DNA from: Clostridia bacterium
GTDB taxonomy: Bacteria > Bacillota > Clostridia > Oscillospirales > CAG-272
DNA: 59,122 nucleotides
Assembly (NCBI GenBank): GCA_017961575.1
Contig: JAGCXA010000033.1
Coordinates: 1 to 59,122, forward strand
Reading direction: 5' to 3'
Position numbers and translations under genes: made by a program. The notes beneath the pieces were generated by a model. That model was given only the letters and a program-made list of their open reading frames with translations, was not told the origin of the DNA and searched no databases. Positions 32,926 through 40,558 of the stretch are shown piece after piece; within the stretch, counting starts at the first letter, position 1, and each line of letters starts with the position of its first letter.

Positions 32926-34194
32926 TCAGAGCAGTTTTTCGAGCGCCGCGAGCCGGACCGCGACGGTCAGAATCGAAGCGGCTTCTCTGAGATTGTCGAC
33001 CGTGCAGCAGGTCGGGGCGAGCCGGAGGTTGCGGTCGCGCGGATCGAGCCCGTAGGGGAAGGTCGCGCCCGCCGAGGTCAGGGTGACGCCCGCCTCTTTT
33101 GCGAGTTCATGAACGCGCTTGGCGCAGCCGTCGGAGACGTTGAGACTGACGAAGTACCCGCCCTTCGGATGGGTCCATTCGGCGATCCCGAGTCCGTCGA
33201 GATCTTCCGACAGCCGCTCTTCGAGAACACGGAACTTTTCGGACAGGAGGGCTTTGTGGCGCGCCATCTGCCGCTTCACGCCCGCGGGGTCCCGGAGAAA
33301 GATCAGGTGCCGGACCTGATTCAGTTTGTCGTAACCGATCGTCTCGACCGCCATCACTTTCTTCGCCGCGTCGATATTGGCGGGGCTCGCCGCCATCATC
33401 GAAACGCCCGCGCCGGGGAAGGTGATCTTCGAGGTGGAGGAGAAGCAGATAAAGCGGTTCTCGGTGCCGGCCTCGCGCGCGAGGTCAAAGATATTCGGTA
33501 GTTCGTCGCCCTCGTCGCAAAGATCGTGGACGGCGTAGGCGTTGTCCCACATCACGGTGAAGTCGGGCGCCCCGGTCTTCATATTCGTGAGACGACGGCA
33601 GGTCGCGTCCGAGTAGGTGATCCCGGTGGGGTTTGCGTACTTCGGCACGCACCACATCCCCTTGACGGTCGGATCAAGCGCGAGTTTTTCGACCTGATCC
33701 ATATCGGGCCCCTCGGGCGTCATATCGACCGGGATCAACTCGAATCCCATCTTCTCGGTGATGGCGAAGTGCCGGTCGTAGCCCGGCGCCGGGCAGAGCC
33801 ATTTACGGTCCGCGACGGTCGACCAGGGGGCGGGCGAATCGGCAAGCCCGAAGATCATTCCGCGCGCGATCGTCCCGTACATCAAGGCAAGACTCGAGTT
33901 GCCGCCGACGATGACCTGCTCCGCCGGGATACCGAGCAATTCTCCCCAGAAGCGGCGCATCGAGGGAAGTCCCCACGGGCAGCCGTAGTTCCGGCAATCG
34001 AACCCGTCGACGACGTACTCGCTCTCCGCGAGCGGACGGTTCAGAAGTTCGGTCGAGAGGTCGAGTTGATCCGCGGCGGGTTTTCCGCGCGACAGATCGA
34101 GTTTCAGCCCCTCGGTTTTATACATTTCAAGCAGCAGCCGAAGACTGTCCCGCTCCTCGAGCAGTTCGGCGCGCTTCATTTCGCTGTATCGCAT
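32926..34194 (-). CDS. Aspartate aminotransferase-like PLP enzyme (subgroup Ic type)
   Basis: A fold-type I aminotransferase of 422 residues. KLDLSRGKPAADQLDLS and NYGCPWGLPSMRRFWGELLG are N-terminal hallmarks; VPKYANPTGITY and DNAYAVHDL bind PLP; SSTSKITFPGAGVSMM carries the Schiff-base lysine; NLRLAPT holds the carboxylate-binding Arg. This is the pattern of subgroup Ic aspartate aminotransferases found in many Bacillota. Exact substrate not proven. Start 34194 has GGGAGA 5 bases upstream. Confidence 0.9.
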   Translation of the reverse strand: MRYSEMKRAELLEERDSLRLLLEMYKTEGLKLDLSRGKPAADQLDLSTELLNRPLAESEYVVDGFDCRNYGCPWGLPSMRRFWGELLGIPAEQVIVGGNSSLALMYGTIARGMIFGLADSPAPWSTVADRKWLCPAPGYDRHFAITEKMGFELIPVDMTPEGPDMDQVEKLALDPTVKGMWCVPKYANPTGITYSDATCRRLTNMKTGAPDFTVMWDNAYAVHDLCDEGDELPNIFDLAREAGTENRFICFSSTSKITFPGAGVSMMAASPANIDAAKKVMAVETIGYDKLNQVRHLIFLRDPAGVKRQMARHKALLSEKFRVLEERLSEDLDGLGIAEWTHPKGGYFVSLNVSDGCAKRVHELAKEAGVTLTSAGATFPYGLDPRDRNLRLAPTCCTVDNLREAASILTVAVRLAALEKLL

Positions 34195-34260
34195 GGCGTT
34201 CTCCCGGAATTTGCATAATTTGTTCCGCAATCTTGCAGAATCGGCGTTCAGACTTTCTTT

Positions 34261-34289
34261 ATTATACTGCTTTTTGCAATTTTTTGCAA
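34261..34289 (-). promoter_or_regulatory. Sigma-A promoter of the aminotransferase with TTTTTGCAA repeats
   Basis: TTGCAA (34284-34289) and TATAAT (34261-34266) on the minus strand, 17-base spacer. The word TTTTTGCAA occurs three times at 34271, 34281 and 34293 on the plus strand, once per ~10-12 bases over the -35 region. Confidence 0.78.
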
Positions 34290-34411
34290 CCGTTTTTGCA
34301 AAGAATCGTCCCGATCTTCTCCGTTTTCTCCGTTTTGCGAAAAAAAGGCGGCTTTTGTCGCCGTCTTTCGGTCATTCCGCCATATTTTTAAGAAAAAAAG
34401 CCGCGGAGGGC

Positions 34412-34440
34412 TTGCTTTTTGCCGCCCGCCGTGCTATCAT
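34412..34440 (+). promoter_or_regulatory. lexA: Sigma-A promoter of lexA
   Basis: TTGCTT (34412-34417) and TATCAT (34435-34440), 17-base spacer. Confidence 0.72.
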
Positions 34441-34444
34441 TATA

Positions 34445-34460
34445 GTGAAAATTACTTCAC
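34445..34460 (+). promoter_or_regulatory. lexA: Candidate LexA operator
   Basis: GTGAA-N6-TTCAC is a perfect 5-bp inverted repeat placed at the start of lexA transcription, where an autorepressor would bind. It differs from the Bacillus GAAC-N4-GTTC box. Confidence 0.45.
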
Positions 34461-34475
34461 GATAAGGGGGGCGCG

Positions 34476-35093
34476 ATGCGTTATCTTTCCGAGAAGACGA
34501 TGAACGACCTGATCGCTTTCGTCGACCGCTACCACGAAAAGAACGGCTACACGCCGACGATCGCCGAGATCGCCGACGCCCTCTCGCTTGCCGTCGGGAC
34601 GGTGCACAAATACCTGCACCGGATGGCGGAGAGCGGACGGATCGCCCTCTCCGGGCGGCACATCGTGACCCCCGCCATCGCCGAAAGGCAGAGACGGACG
34701 GGCGCGCGCGCGGCTCCGATCGCGGGGGAGATCGCCTGCGGCGCGCCGATCCTGGTCGACGAAACGCAGAACGAAACGCTCCCCTTCCCCGCGGGCTTTT
34801 CCGACGGGGGCGAATACTTCTGGCTCCGGGCGCGCGGGCGCTCGATGGTGAACGTCGGGGTCGACGACGGGGACTACGTGCTGATCCGGCGGCAGCCGAC
34901 AGCCGACCCGGGGCAAACCGTCGCCGCCCTGATCGGGGACGAAGCCACCCTGAAAATATTTCTGCCCGATCCCAAACGCAGAAAAATCGTTCTGCGCGCC
35001 GCAAACGACGACAAAACGGCGTACCCCGACCTGATCTTCGACGCGATCCTCATCCGCGGCGTCGCCGTCCGCGTCTTGAAGTCCCTTGCCTGA
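34476..35093 (+). CDS. lexA: LexA repressor (SOS regulator)
   Basis: N-terminal LexA winged helix (residues 5-65, LIAFVDRYHEKNGYTPTIAEIADAL, TVHKYLHRMAESGRI), then S24 peptidase domain. The scissile bond is Cys-Gly in IACGAPI, an uncommon but known variant of Ala-Gly. The catalytic Ser lies in GRSMVNVG near residue 126 and Lys in DEATLKIF. 205 residues as usual. RecA, its co-protease, is in the window at 42102. Start follows AAGGGGGG. Confidence 0.93.
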   Translation: MRYLSEKTMNDLIAFVDRYHEKNGYTPTIAEIADALSLAVGTVHKYLHRMAESGRIALSGRHIVTPAIAERQRRTGARAAPIAGEIACGAPILVDETQNETLPFPAGFSDGGEYFWLRARGRSMVNVGVDDGDYVLIRRQPTADPGQTVAALIGDEATLKIFLPDPKRRKIVLRAANDDKTAYPDLIFDAILIRGVAVRVLKSLA

Positions 35094-35107
35094 CCGTCAA
35101 AAAACGT

Positions 35108-35145
35108 CCCCTCCGCACCTTTCGCGGAGGGGGTTTCTCTTTCGT
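35108..35145 (+). terminator. Intrinsic terminator of lexA
   Basis: CCCCTCCGC (35108-35116) with GCGGAGGGG (35124-35132), then TTTCTCTTTCG. Confidence 0.82.
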
Positions 35146-35163
35146 TTTCAGCCGAACGCTGTT

Positions 35164-35661
35164 TTACGGTTGGGTGACTTGATTGGCGGGCGTTTCGGTC
35201 TTTACCGCCGCGTCGAACACTCCCGCGAGGTAGGCGAACAGATCGAAATCGTCCCGGACGGTATATCGTTTCCCGTTGTGGGTGATCTTGCCGTCGTGAA
35301 ACACCGAAATGGAGGTGAAGTCGACGGGAACGTCCGCGTAGTAAAACAGCAGCTCGTACCGCGGCGGGGTCGACGGCTTCTTGTCCCCGATCCTGAGCCA
35401 TTTTTTCGGGACCGTTTTTAATTTGAGCGACGACATCGTCGCCAAGACCTCAGCGATCACGTCCGGGTCGATGGTCTCGCGTTCCTCGACCACTTCCCCG
35501 TTATCCCCGTAGGTCCGTTCGCGGATCACGATCCGGGCAGTAGCGGCAAGATCCTTTTCCTTGATCCTTGCGGGGCAGCCGTTTGCGGTCAAGAGGATCG
35601 CCGCGATCAGTGCCGCCAGTAAAACGAGGATAAGAACGGTCAGAATTCTCCGCTTTTTCAT
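35164..35661 (-). CDS. Hypothetical membrane-anchored or lipoprotein (165 aa)
   Basis: I do not recognise the family. KKRR then LTVLILVLLAALIAAILLTANGC forms a signal-type segment; the ANGC end at residue 29 could be a lipobox, though Asn at -2 is unusual. The exported part has beta-rich sequence (TARIVIRERTYGD, YELLFYYADVPVDFTSISVFHDGKIT). No partner is in operon with it. Confidence 0.7.
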   Translation of the reverse strand: MKKRRILTVLILVLLAALIAAILLTANGCPARIKEKDLAATARIVIRERTYGDNGEVVEERETIDPDVIAEVLATMSSLKLKTVPKKWLRIGDKKPSTPPRYELLFYYADVPVDFTSISVFHDGKITHNGKRYTVRDDFDLFAYLAGVFDAAVKTETPANQVTQP

Positions 35662-35732
35662 AAAGGTATCCTCCGCAGTTCTGTTCGTCGGTTTTTTCGG
35701 AAAGTAGAAAGAACGGCGTTTTTTTGTTTTTG

Positions 35733-36374
35733 TCAGGGGACGATGCAGTCGAAGCGCACGGCGCTCCCCGAAAGCGAGTAGGACGGCTTCACCCCGGCAA
35801 GGTACGGCCCCTTCGCGGGGCGCTTCACGACGATCCGCTTCGGGCGGGCGGCGAACGCCGCGTCGAGGAGTTCCCGCTCGTTTTCGCAGGGGCGTTCGAG
35901 CAGGTGGAGCAACTGAAACTTCTTTTTGACCAGCGCCGATTTCGTCCGTTCGGGGAACATCGGGTCGAGCAGAACGACGTCGGGGCGCGGGTCGAGCAGG
36001 GGCAGAGCGGGAACGCTGTCCCCCCGGATCAGGGTCATGCGGGCGGCGATCTCGGCCGTTTCGGGGTCGCGCTTCGCCCGTTCGATGGCGTCAGAAAGCA
36101 GGTCGGCGATCACGGGATCGTGTTCAAAAAGCAGAACGCGGCATCCCGCCGCCGCCAGCAGAAACGAATCCTCGCCGAGCCCCGCCGTCGCGTCGGCGAC
36201 GAACGGTTCGTCGACGCCCTTGATCTTCACGGCGCGCACCAGAAGTTCCCGCGAAAGGTTCCCGCGGCGGATCCGCGGCAGAAGGCGTGCAAAGTCGCCC
36301 CGCACGGAATTCTTCCCGTCCGAGAGCGCAAGACCCCCGTCGGTCGTAACGAGTTTCGCCGTGCCGTCCGTCAT
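35733..36374 (-). CDS. rsmJ: 16S rRNA m2G1516-type methyltransferase RsmJ
   Basis: SAM-dependent methyltransferase of 213 residues. FVADATAGLGEDSFLLAAAG is the SAM-binding loop, LFEHDPVI the acidic ribose contact, and LLDPMFPERTKSA the RsmJ-specific DPMFP motif. KRPAKGPYLAG near the C-terminus is also typical. Monocistronic; divergent from the ferritin-like gene. Confidence 0.93.
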   Translation of the reverse strand: MTDGTAKLVTTDGGLALSDGKNSVRGDFARLLPRIRRGNLSRELLVRAVKIKGVDEPFVADATAGLGEDSFLLAAAGCRVLLFEHDPVIADLLSDAIERAKRDPETAEIAARMTLIRGDSVPALPLLDPRPDVVLLDPMFPERTKSALVKKKFQLLHLLERPCENERELLDAAFAARPKRIVVKRPAKGPYLAGVKPSYSLSGSAVRFDCIVP

Positions 36375-36445
36375 CGCCCGTCCCCTTCCCTTTTCTTTTC
36401 ATTATAGATTATACCACCGATCGCGCCGCATTGCAAGCCGCCCCT

Positions 36446-36475
36446 GTATAAAGCCCGCCGCGGGCGGGCATACTG
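36446..36475 (+). promoter_or_regulatory. Putative sigma-G/sigma-F forespore promoter
   Basis: GTATA (36446-36450), 18 bases, then CATACTG (36469-36475) fit the Bacillus sigma-G consensus GHATR-N18-CATxHTA at all but the last base. No sigma-A promoter of similar quality is seen before this gene. The spacer itself is a perfect GCCCGCC-gcg-GGCGGGC hairpin. Confidence 0.55.
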
Positions 36476-36500
36476 CGAAAAAACACAAGGAGGCAAACAA

Positions 36501-36935
36501 ATGATCGAAAACGATACCGTCCGCTTGCTGCGCGAGTGCGACGCGGGGATCCGGATGGGGTTGGACTCCATCAACGAGGTGATCGACCGGGTGAAGGGGG
36601 ACGCGCTCCGCGAAACGCTGTCCCGCTGCCGGGAGGAACACGAATCGCTCGCAAACGAAGTACGCGGTCTGCTCGACGAGTACCACGACGGGGGGAAAAA
36701 GCCGAATCCGGTGGCTAAATCCATGTCGTGGATCAAAACGAACGTCGAGATGACCTTCGACCGCTCGGACGAAACGATCGCAAGTCTGATGACCGACGGG
36801 TGCAATATGGGGGTCAAGTCGCTCTCGCGCTATCTCAATCAGTACGCGGCGGCGGACGAGAGATCGAAGGCGCTCTGCCGCCGCCTGATCGACGCGGAAT
36901 CGAACGCGGCGATCTCGATGCGGGGAGAACTCTGA
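36501..36935 (+). CDS. Ferritin-like/DUF2383-type four-helix protein
   Basis: 144 residues, all helical, matching the PA2169/DUF2383 pattern: helix 1 LLRECDAGIRMGLDSINEVIDRVK, helix 2 with EHESLANEVRGLLDEY, helix 3 SWIKTNVEM...ETIASLMTDGCNMGVKSLSRYLNQY, and a last helix with DAESN. Function is not established; some relatives are sporulation-linked. The upstream site suggests forespore expression. Start follows ACAAGGAGG. Confidence 0.85.
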   Translation: MIENDTVRLLRECDAGIRMGLDSINEVIDRVKGDALRETLSRCREEHESLANEVRGLLDEYHDGGKKPNPVAKSMSWIKTNVEMTFDRSDETIASLMTDGCNMGVKSLSRYLNQYAAADERSKALCRRLIDAESNAAISMRGEL

Positions 36936-36956
36936 ACACGCAGAGTCAAAAGACGG

Positions 36957-36987
36957 GCGGAGCGGGCAAAAACTGCCCGCTCCGCCT
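36957..36987 (+). terminator. Hairpin terminator after the ferritin-like gene
   Basis: Perfect 13-bp stem (36957-36969 with 36975-36987) and 5-base loop. T-run is poor on the plus strand; it lies between convergent genes. Confidence 0.6.
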
Positions 36988-37009
36988 TGCCCGGTTCTTC
37001 GGCTTTTGA

Positions 37010-37231
37010 TTATTCGTCTTTTCTTGTGACCTCGGCGGGCTCTTCCCCGTCCGGGATCTCGTCGTCCTCGGATTCGTCCCCCTCGGACGCCTCCGCGTTT
37101 TCGTCCTCCGCCGTCGTCTGCGCGTTCGGGTCCTCCTTCACGGGACTCTTGCGGAACAGAACGTAGAGGATGACCGCCACCCCGACGACGAGCAGCACCA
37201 CGCTGCCGACGATCTGCAAAACTTCCGGCAT
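37010..37231 (-). CDS. Small single-span membrane protein with acidic tail (73 aa)
   Basis: No family recognised. Residues 4-26 (VLQIVGSVVLLVVGVAVILYVLF) form one membrane segment, then RKS, then a long Glu/Asp-rich cytosolic or external tail. The start at 37231 has AAGGAGA 4-10 bases upstream; longer readings cross the promoter. It has a clear promoter, so it is real. Confidence 0.7.
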   Translation of the reverse strand: MPEVLQIVGSVVLLVVGVAVILYVLFRKSPVKEDPNAQTTAEDENAEASEGDESEDDEIPDGEEPAEVTRKDE

Positions 37232-37288
37232 ATCTTCTCCTTTCCGGGCGTCGCCGCCCGACGGCGCAAGCCGCATTCGTTCGGGAAA

Positions 37289-37317
37289 AGTATACCATAC
37301 CGCAAGCAAAAAATCAA
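37289..37317 (-). promoter_or_regulatory. Sigma-A promoter of the acidic membrane peptide
   Basis: TTGATT (37312-37317) and TATACT (37289-37294) on the minus strand, 17-base spacer. Confidence 0.78.
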
Positions 37318-37421
37318 GACGGCGGGCGTAAATCGTCGGATTTTCGGGGGCGCTCCCCCGCCCGCGCGCCGCCGGTTCGCCGCATTTTCCCCCCCGCGAC
37401 AATATTTTTTTGAAAAAACCC

Positions 37422-37450
37422 TTGCAATTCTTTTCCGACTGTGTTATAAT
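37422..37450 (+). promoter_or_regulatory. rpmB: Sigma-A promoter of rpmB
   Basis: TTGCAA (37422-37427) and TATAAT (37445-37450), 17-base spacer; 80-base leader to rpmB. Confidence 0.83.
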
Positions 37451-37532
37451 AGGCAACGCCGATTTATAGGTTTTTGAAAAAATGATCAGATAGATTCGTC
37501 CGATCGGTCGCGTTTTATGGAGGTGAACAATT

Positions 37533-37718
37533 ATGGCTCAGTGCGAATTTTGCGATAAGAAGATCGCGTTCGGGAACAGCGTTTCCCACTCGCATCGCAA
37601 AACCAACAGAACCTGGAAGGCAAACATCCGTAAGGTTCGGGCTATCGTCAACGGAACCCACAAGACCGTTTACGTTTGCTCCCGCTGCCTTCGTTCCGGC
37701 AAAGTCACCCGTGCGTGA
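37533..37718 (+). CDS. rpmB: Ribosomal protein L28
   Basis: 61 residues. Zinc-binding C+ form: CEFC at residues 4-7 and CSRC at about 50-53. NSVSHSHRKTNRTWKANI is the family core. Start follows TGGAGGTG. Monocistronic with its own terminator, as often seen in Clostridia. Confidence 0.98.
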   Translation: MAQCEFCDKKIAFGNSVSHSHRKTNRTWKANIRKVRAIVNGTHKTVYVCSRCLRSGKVTRA

Positions 37719-37733
37719 TTTTCCGTTGGTCGT

Positions 37734-37769
37734 ATAAGGGACTCTGCCGAGGAAGGCGGAGTCCCTTAT
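37734..37769 (+). terminator. Intrinsic terminator of rpmB
   Basis: ATAAGGGACTC-t-GCC (37734-37748) pairs with GGC-g-GAGTCCCTTAT ending at 37769; it may also serve the convergent ytvI gene, whose stop lies in it. Confidence 0.8.
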
Positions 37770-38851
37770 TCTGTCTTTGCCCCCGCGTCCCCCTCGACGC
37801 CGGGCGCGCGTGAGAGTACGACCGACAGGAACAGCCCCGCGATCATACCCGGAACCCCCGCGAGCCGAAGCCCGGCGTAGACCGAAAAGAAAACGAGCAG
37901 GGGATGGATCCCGAGCCCGCGCCCGACGAGTTTCGGCGTCAGGATCTGCCGGACGGAAAAGATCGAAAACGAGAGGAAGAGAACGCACGCCCCGAACGCC
38001 CCTCTCCCCGAAACGATCGAGACGATCCCCCACGGGACGAGGATCCCGCCCGCCCCGAGTACAGGCAAAAGGTCGAAGAGAGAAATCAGAAGCGAGAGCA
38101 GCAGCGCGTAGGGGACGCCGAGGAGGGACAGTCCGACAAGCAGGATCAGAAACGTGAGGCAAAAAAGGATCCCGTAGGCGTAAAAGACGGTCCCCGCGTA
38201 GCGGGTGAGCCCCCGTCCGATTTTCTCCGCCCTCCTCTGCCACGCGGGGGAGAGCAGTCGCCCCCTGACGCGCGCGAGCCCGTCGGGATCGGCGGAAAAC
38301 CACACCGCGGCGACGACCGAAACGAGAAGCGCGAAGAGAAACGATGGGATCCGGGAGAGCACGCCGCCGACGAAACGCGAAAAAGACGAAAAGAGCGACG
38401 AAAAGCCGTCGCGCACCATCCCCGCGAGATCCTCCTCCGAGAGAAGCGGGCTCCCCGCCCCGCCGGGCAGATGCGACAGGATGAACGACGAAGCCGATTC
38501 GAGCGCCCCGGCGATCTTCGACGGGAGAACGGGATCCGAGAGCGCGGAGGACAGGATCTCGCCGCACTCGACGATCACTTGCCGCAAAAGGAAAAAGGTC
38601 CCGAATCCGATGGAGAAGAAGAACAAAAGCGTGAGAAAGACCGACAGTACGGGCGCCGGGATCCGCGTTTTCCGCGAAAGGAAACGCGCGGGACGGTGCG
38701 TCAGACGCGCCGAAAGCCACGCGAACGCGAACGGAAGCAGGACCGAAAGGATCCTCGCGGCGAAGAACCGCAGGAAGAGAAGTCCGATCAGCGCCGCAAG
38801 CGCGAAAAGAAACGGGCGCCCGTATTTTTCGACGATACCGTCCACCGACAC
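37766..38851 (-). CDS. ytvI: YtvI-type sporulation membrane protein (AI-2E transporter family)
   Basis: Seven or eight membrane segments over 361 residues in the AI-2E/PerM layout: three N-terminal spans, an extracytoplasmic region (HLPGGAGSPLLSEEDLAGMV), then spans with FDLLPVLGAGGILVPWG and GRGLGIHPLLVFFSVYAGLRLAG. Clostridial homologues are annotated as sporulation integral membrane protein YtvI. GTG at 38851 is only 3 bases after the AGGGGAGGG site, so GTG 38845 is an equally good start. Confidence 0.88.
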   Translation of the reverse strand: MSVDGIVEKYGRPFLFALAALIGLLFLRFFAARILSVLLPFAFAWLSARLTHRPARFLSRKTRIPAPVLSVFLTLLFFFSIGFGTFFLLRQVIVECGEILSSALSDPVLPSKIAGALESASSFILSHLPGGAGSPLLSEEDLAGMVRDGFSSLFSSFSRFVGGVLSRIPSFLFALLVSVVAAVWFSADPDGLARVRGRLLSPAWQRRAEKIGRGLTRYAGTVFYAYGILFCLTFLILLVGLSLLGVPYALLLSLLISLFDLLPVLGAGGILVPWGIVSIVSGRGAFGACVLFLSFSIFSVRQILTPKLVGRGLGIHPLLVFFSVYAGLRLAGVPGMIAGLFLSVVLSRAPGVEGDAGAKTE

Positions 38852-38946
38852 GATCCCTCCCCTCGTTTTTACTATCAGTATATCCCGCCGCCGTCCGCCG
38901 TATGAAGAACGGGCGCGGCGAACAAAGAAAGAGAAGGAAGAAAACC

Positions 38947-39420
38947 ATGGTCACCATCACGATGGAGAACGGAAAACAGATCAAAATCGAACTCAAACCC
39001 GAGTACGCGCCGAAGACCGTCGCCAACTTTGAAAAACTGGTGAAAGAGGGCTTCTACGACGGGCTGACCTTTCACCGGATCATCCCCGGCTTTATGATCC
39101 AGGGCGGCGACCCGCAGGGGAACGGAATGGGCGGATCGAAGGAGAAGATCGTCGGTGAGTTCCGGCAGAACGGCTTTCCGCAGAACACCCTGAAACACAC
39201 CCGCGGCGTGATCTCGATGGCGCGCGCCTACGACCCGAACTCGGCGTCGAGCCAGTTCTTCATTATGCACGCCGACGCGCCGCATCTCGACGGCGCCTAC
39301 GCCGCATTCGGGCAGGTCGTCGAGGGGATGGACGTCGTCGACGAGATCGCCGCGACCCCGACCGGATTCCGCGACGAACCGCGCGTCCGCGTCGGGATCA
39401 AGTCGGTCACGCTTGACTGA
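38947..39420 (+). CDS. ppiB: Cyclophilin-type peptidyl-prolyl isomerase
   Basis: 157-residue single-domain cyclophilin without signal peptide. KTVANFEKLVKEGFYDGLTFHRIIPGFMIQGGDP contains the catalytic Arg; QFFIMH and AFGQVVEGMDVVD complete the site. The start at 38947 has AAGGAAG upstream. mutY follows in the same transcript at one base. Confidence 0.96.
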   Translation: MVTITMENGKQIKIELKPEYAPKTVANFEKLVKEGFYDGLTFHRIIPGFMIQGGDPQGNGMGGSKEKIVGEFRQNGFPQNTLKHTRGVISMARAYDPNSASSQFFIMHADAPHLDGAYAAFGQVVEGMDVVDEIAATPTGFRDEPRVRVGIKSVTLD

Positions 39421-39421
39421 T

Positions 39422-40537
39422 ATGGCACGAAAAAGCCGCCGGAATAACGAAGAAAATCACGACCGCCCCCCGTTTGATCCCGCCTTTGCGGATCTATCCC
39501 GTCTTGTCGTTTCTTGGTACCGTGAGAACCGCCGCCGCCTTCCGTGGCGGGAGGAGGTCAGCCCCTATCGGACGCTGGTCTCGGAGATCATGCTGCAACA
39601 GACGCGGGTCGAGGCGGTCAAGCCCTTCTTCGATCGGTTCCTTTCCGCCTTCCCCGACGTACGGTCGCTTGCCGACGCCGACGACGAACGGCTGATGAAA
39701 CTGTGGGAGGGGCTGGGTTATTACAGCCGGGCGCGGAACCTTAAAAAGTGCGCCCGCGAGGTCGTCGACCGCTTCGGCGGCTCGATCCCCTCGTCGATCC
39801 CCGACCTGCTCTCGCTGCCCGGCATCGGCGCGTACACGGCGGGCGCCGTCGCCGCCTTCGCCTACGGGAAACCGGTCGCCGCCGTCGACGGCAACGTCCT
39901 GCGGGTAACGGCGCGGATCACGGCGGAGCCGGGGGACGTCCTGTCTCCCGCCGTCCGGGGAAAGCTGACCGCCTTCACGTCGTCCCTCGTCCCGGAGGAC
40001 GCCCCCGGCGACTTCGGGCAGGGGCTGATCGAACTCGGGGCGCTGATCTGCCTCCCCAACCGTCCGCCGAAGTGCGACGTCTGCCCCGTCCGCTCCCTCT
40101 GTCGGGCGCGCGCCGCGGGGTGCGAGGGGACGCTTCCCGTCCGTGGAAAGAAGCCCGAACGGAAACTCGACCGGCGCACCGTTCTCCTGATCCGTTCGGG
40201 GACGCGCACGCTGCTGCACAAGCGGCAGGCGCGTGGACTGCTTGCCGGGCTCTGGGAATTCCCGAACTACGCCGGGGGGTTTACCGAAAAAGAAGCGCTC
40301 GACGCGGTGCGCGCGCTCGGTTTCGATCCGATCCGTCTGCGTCCGCTTGAACCCGCCAGGCATCTGTTCACCCATATCGAATGGCAGATGACGGGTTATC
40401 TCGTGCTGGTCGCCGAGCCCGACTCCCCGCCCCCAGACGGCTTCGTGATGCCCGAAACCGACGATCTTTTGTCGCGCTACGCGATCCCGTCGGCGTTCTC
40501 CGCCTTCGTGCGCGCGCTGACCGCTCCGCTTCCCTGA
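39422..40537 (+). CDS. mutY: A/G-specific adenine glycosylase
   Basis: Removes adenine opposite 8-oxoguanine. HhH-GPD core with EIMLQQTRV (catalytic Glu), LPGIGAYTAGAV and VDGNVLRV (catalytic Asp), then an iron-sulfur loop with four Cys. The first two Cys are separated by seven residues (CLPNRPPKC), one more than in E. coli. The C-terminal NUDIX-like recognition domain starts near residue 235. A TTG start at 39413 overlapping ppiB is possible. Confidence 0.95.
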   Translation: MARKSRRNNEENHDRPPFDPAFADLSRLVVSWYRENRRRLPWREEVSPYRTLVSEIMLQQTRVEAVKPFFDRFLSAFPDVRSLADADDERLMKLWEGLGYYSRARNLKKCAREVVDRFGGSIPSSIPDLLSLPGIGAYTAGAVAAFAYGKPVAAVDGNVLRVTARITAEPGDVLSPAVRGKLTAFTSSLVPEDAPGDFGQGLIELGALICLPNRPPKCDVCPVRSLCRARAAGCEGTLPVRGKKPERKLDRRTVLLIRSGTRTLLHKRQARGLLAGLWEFPNYAGGFTEKEALDAVRALGFDPIRLRPLEPARHLFTHIEWQMTGYLVLVAEPDSPPPDGFVMPETDDLLSRYAIPSAFSAFVRALTAPLP

Positions 40538-40558
40538 TTTTTCAAAAGGAGATACGAA

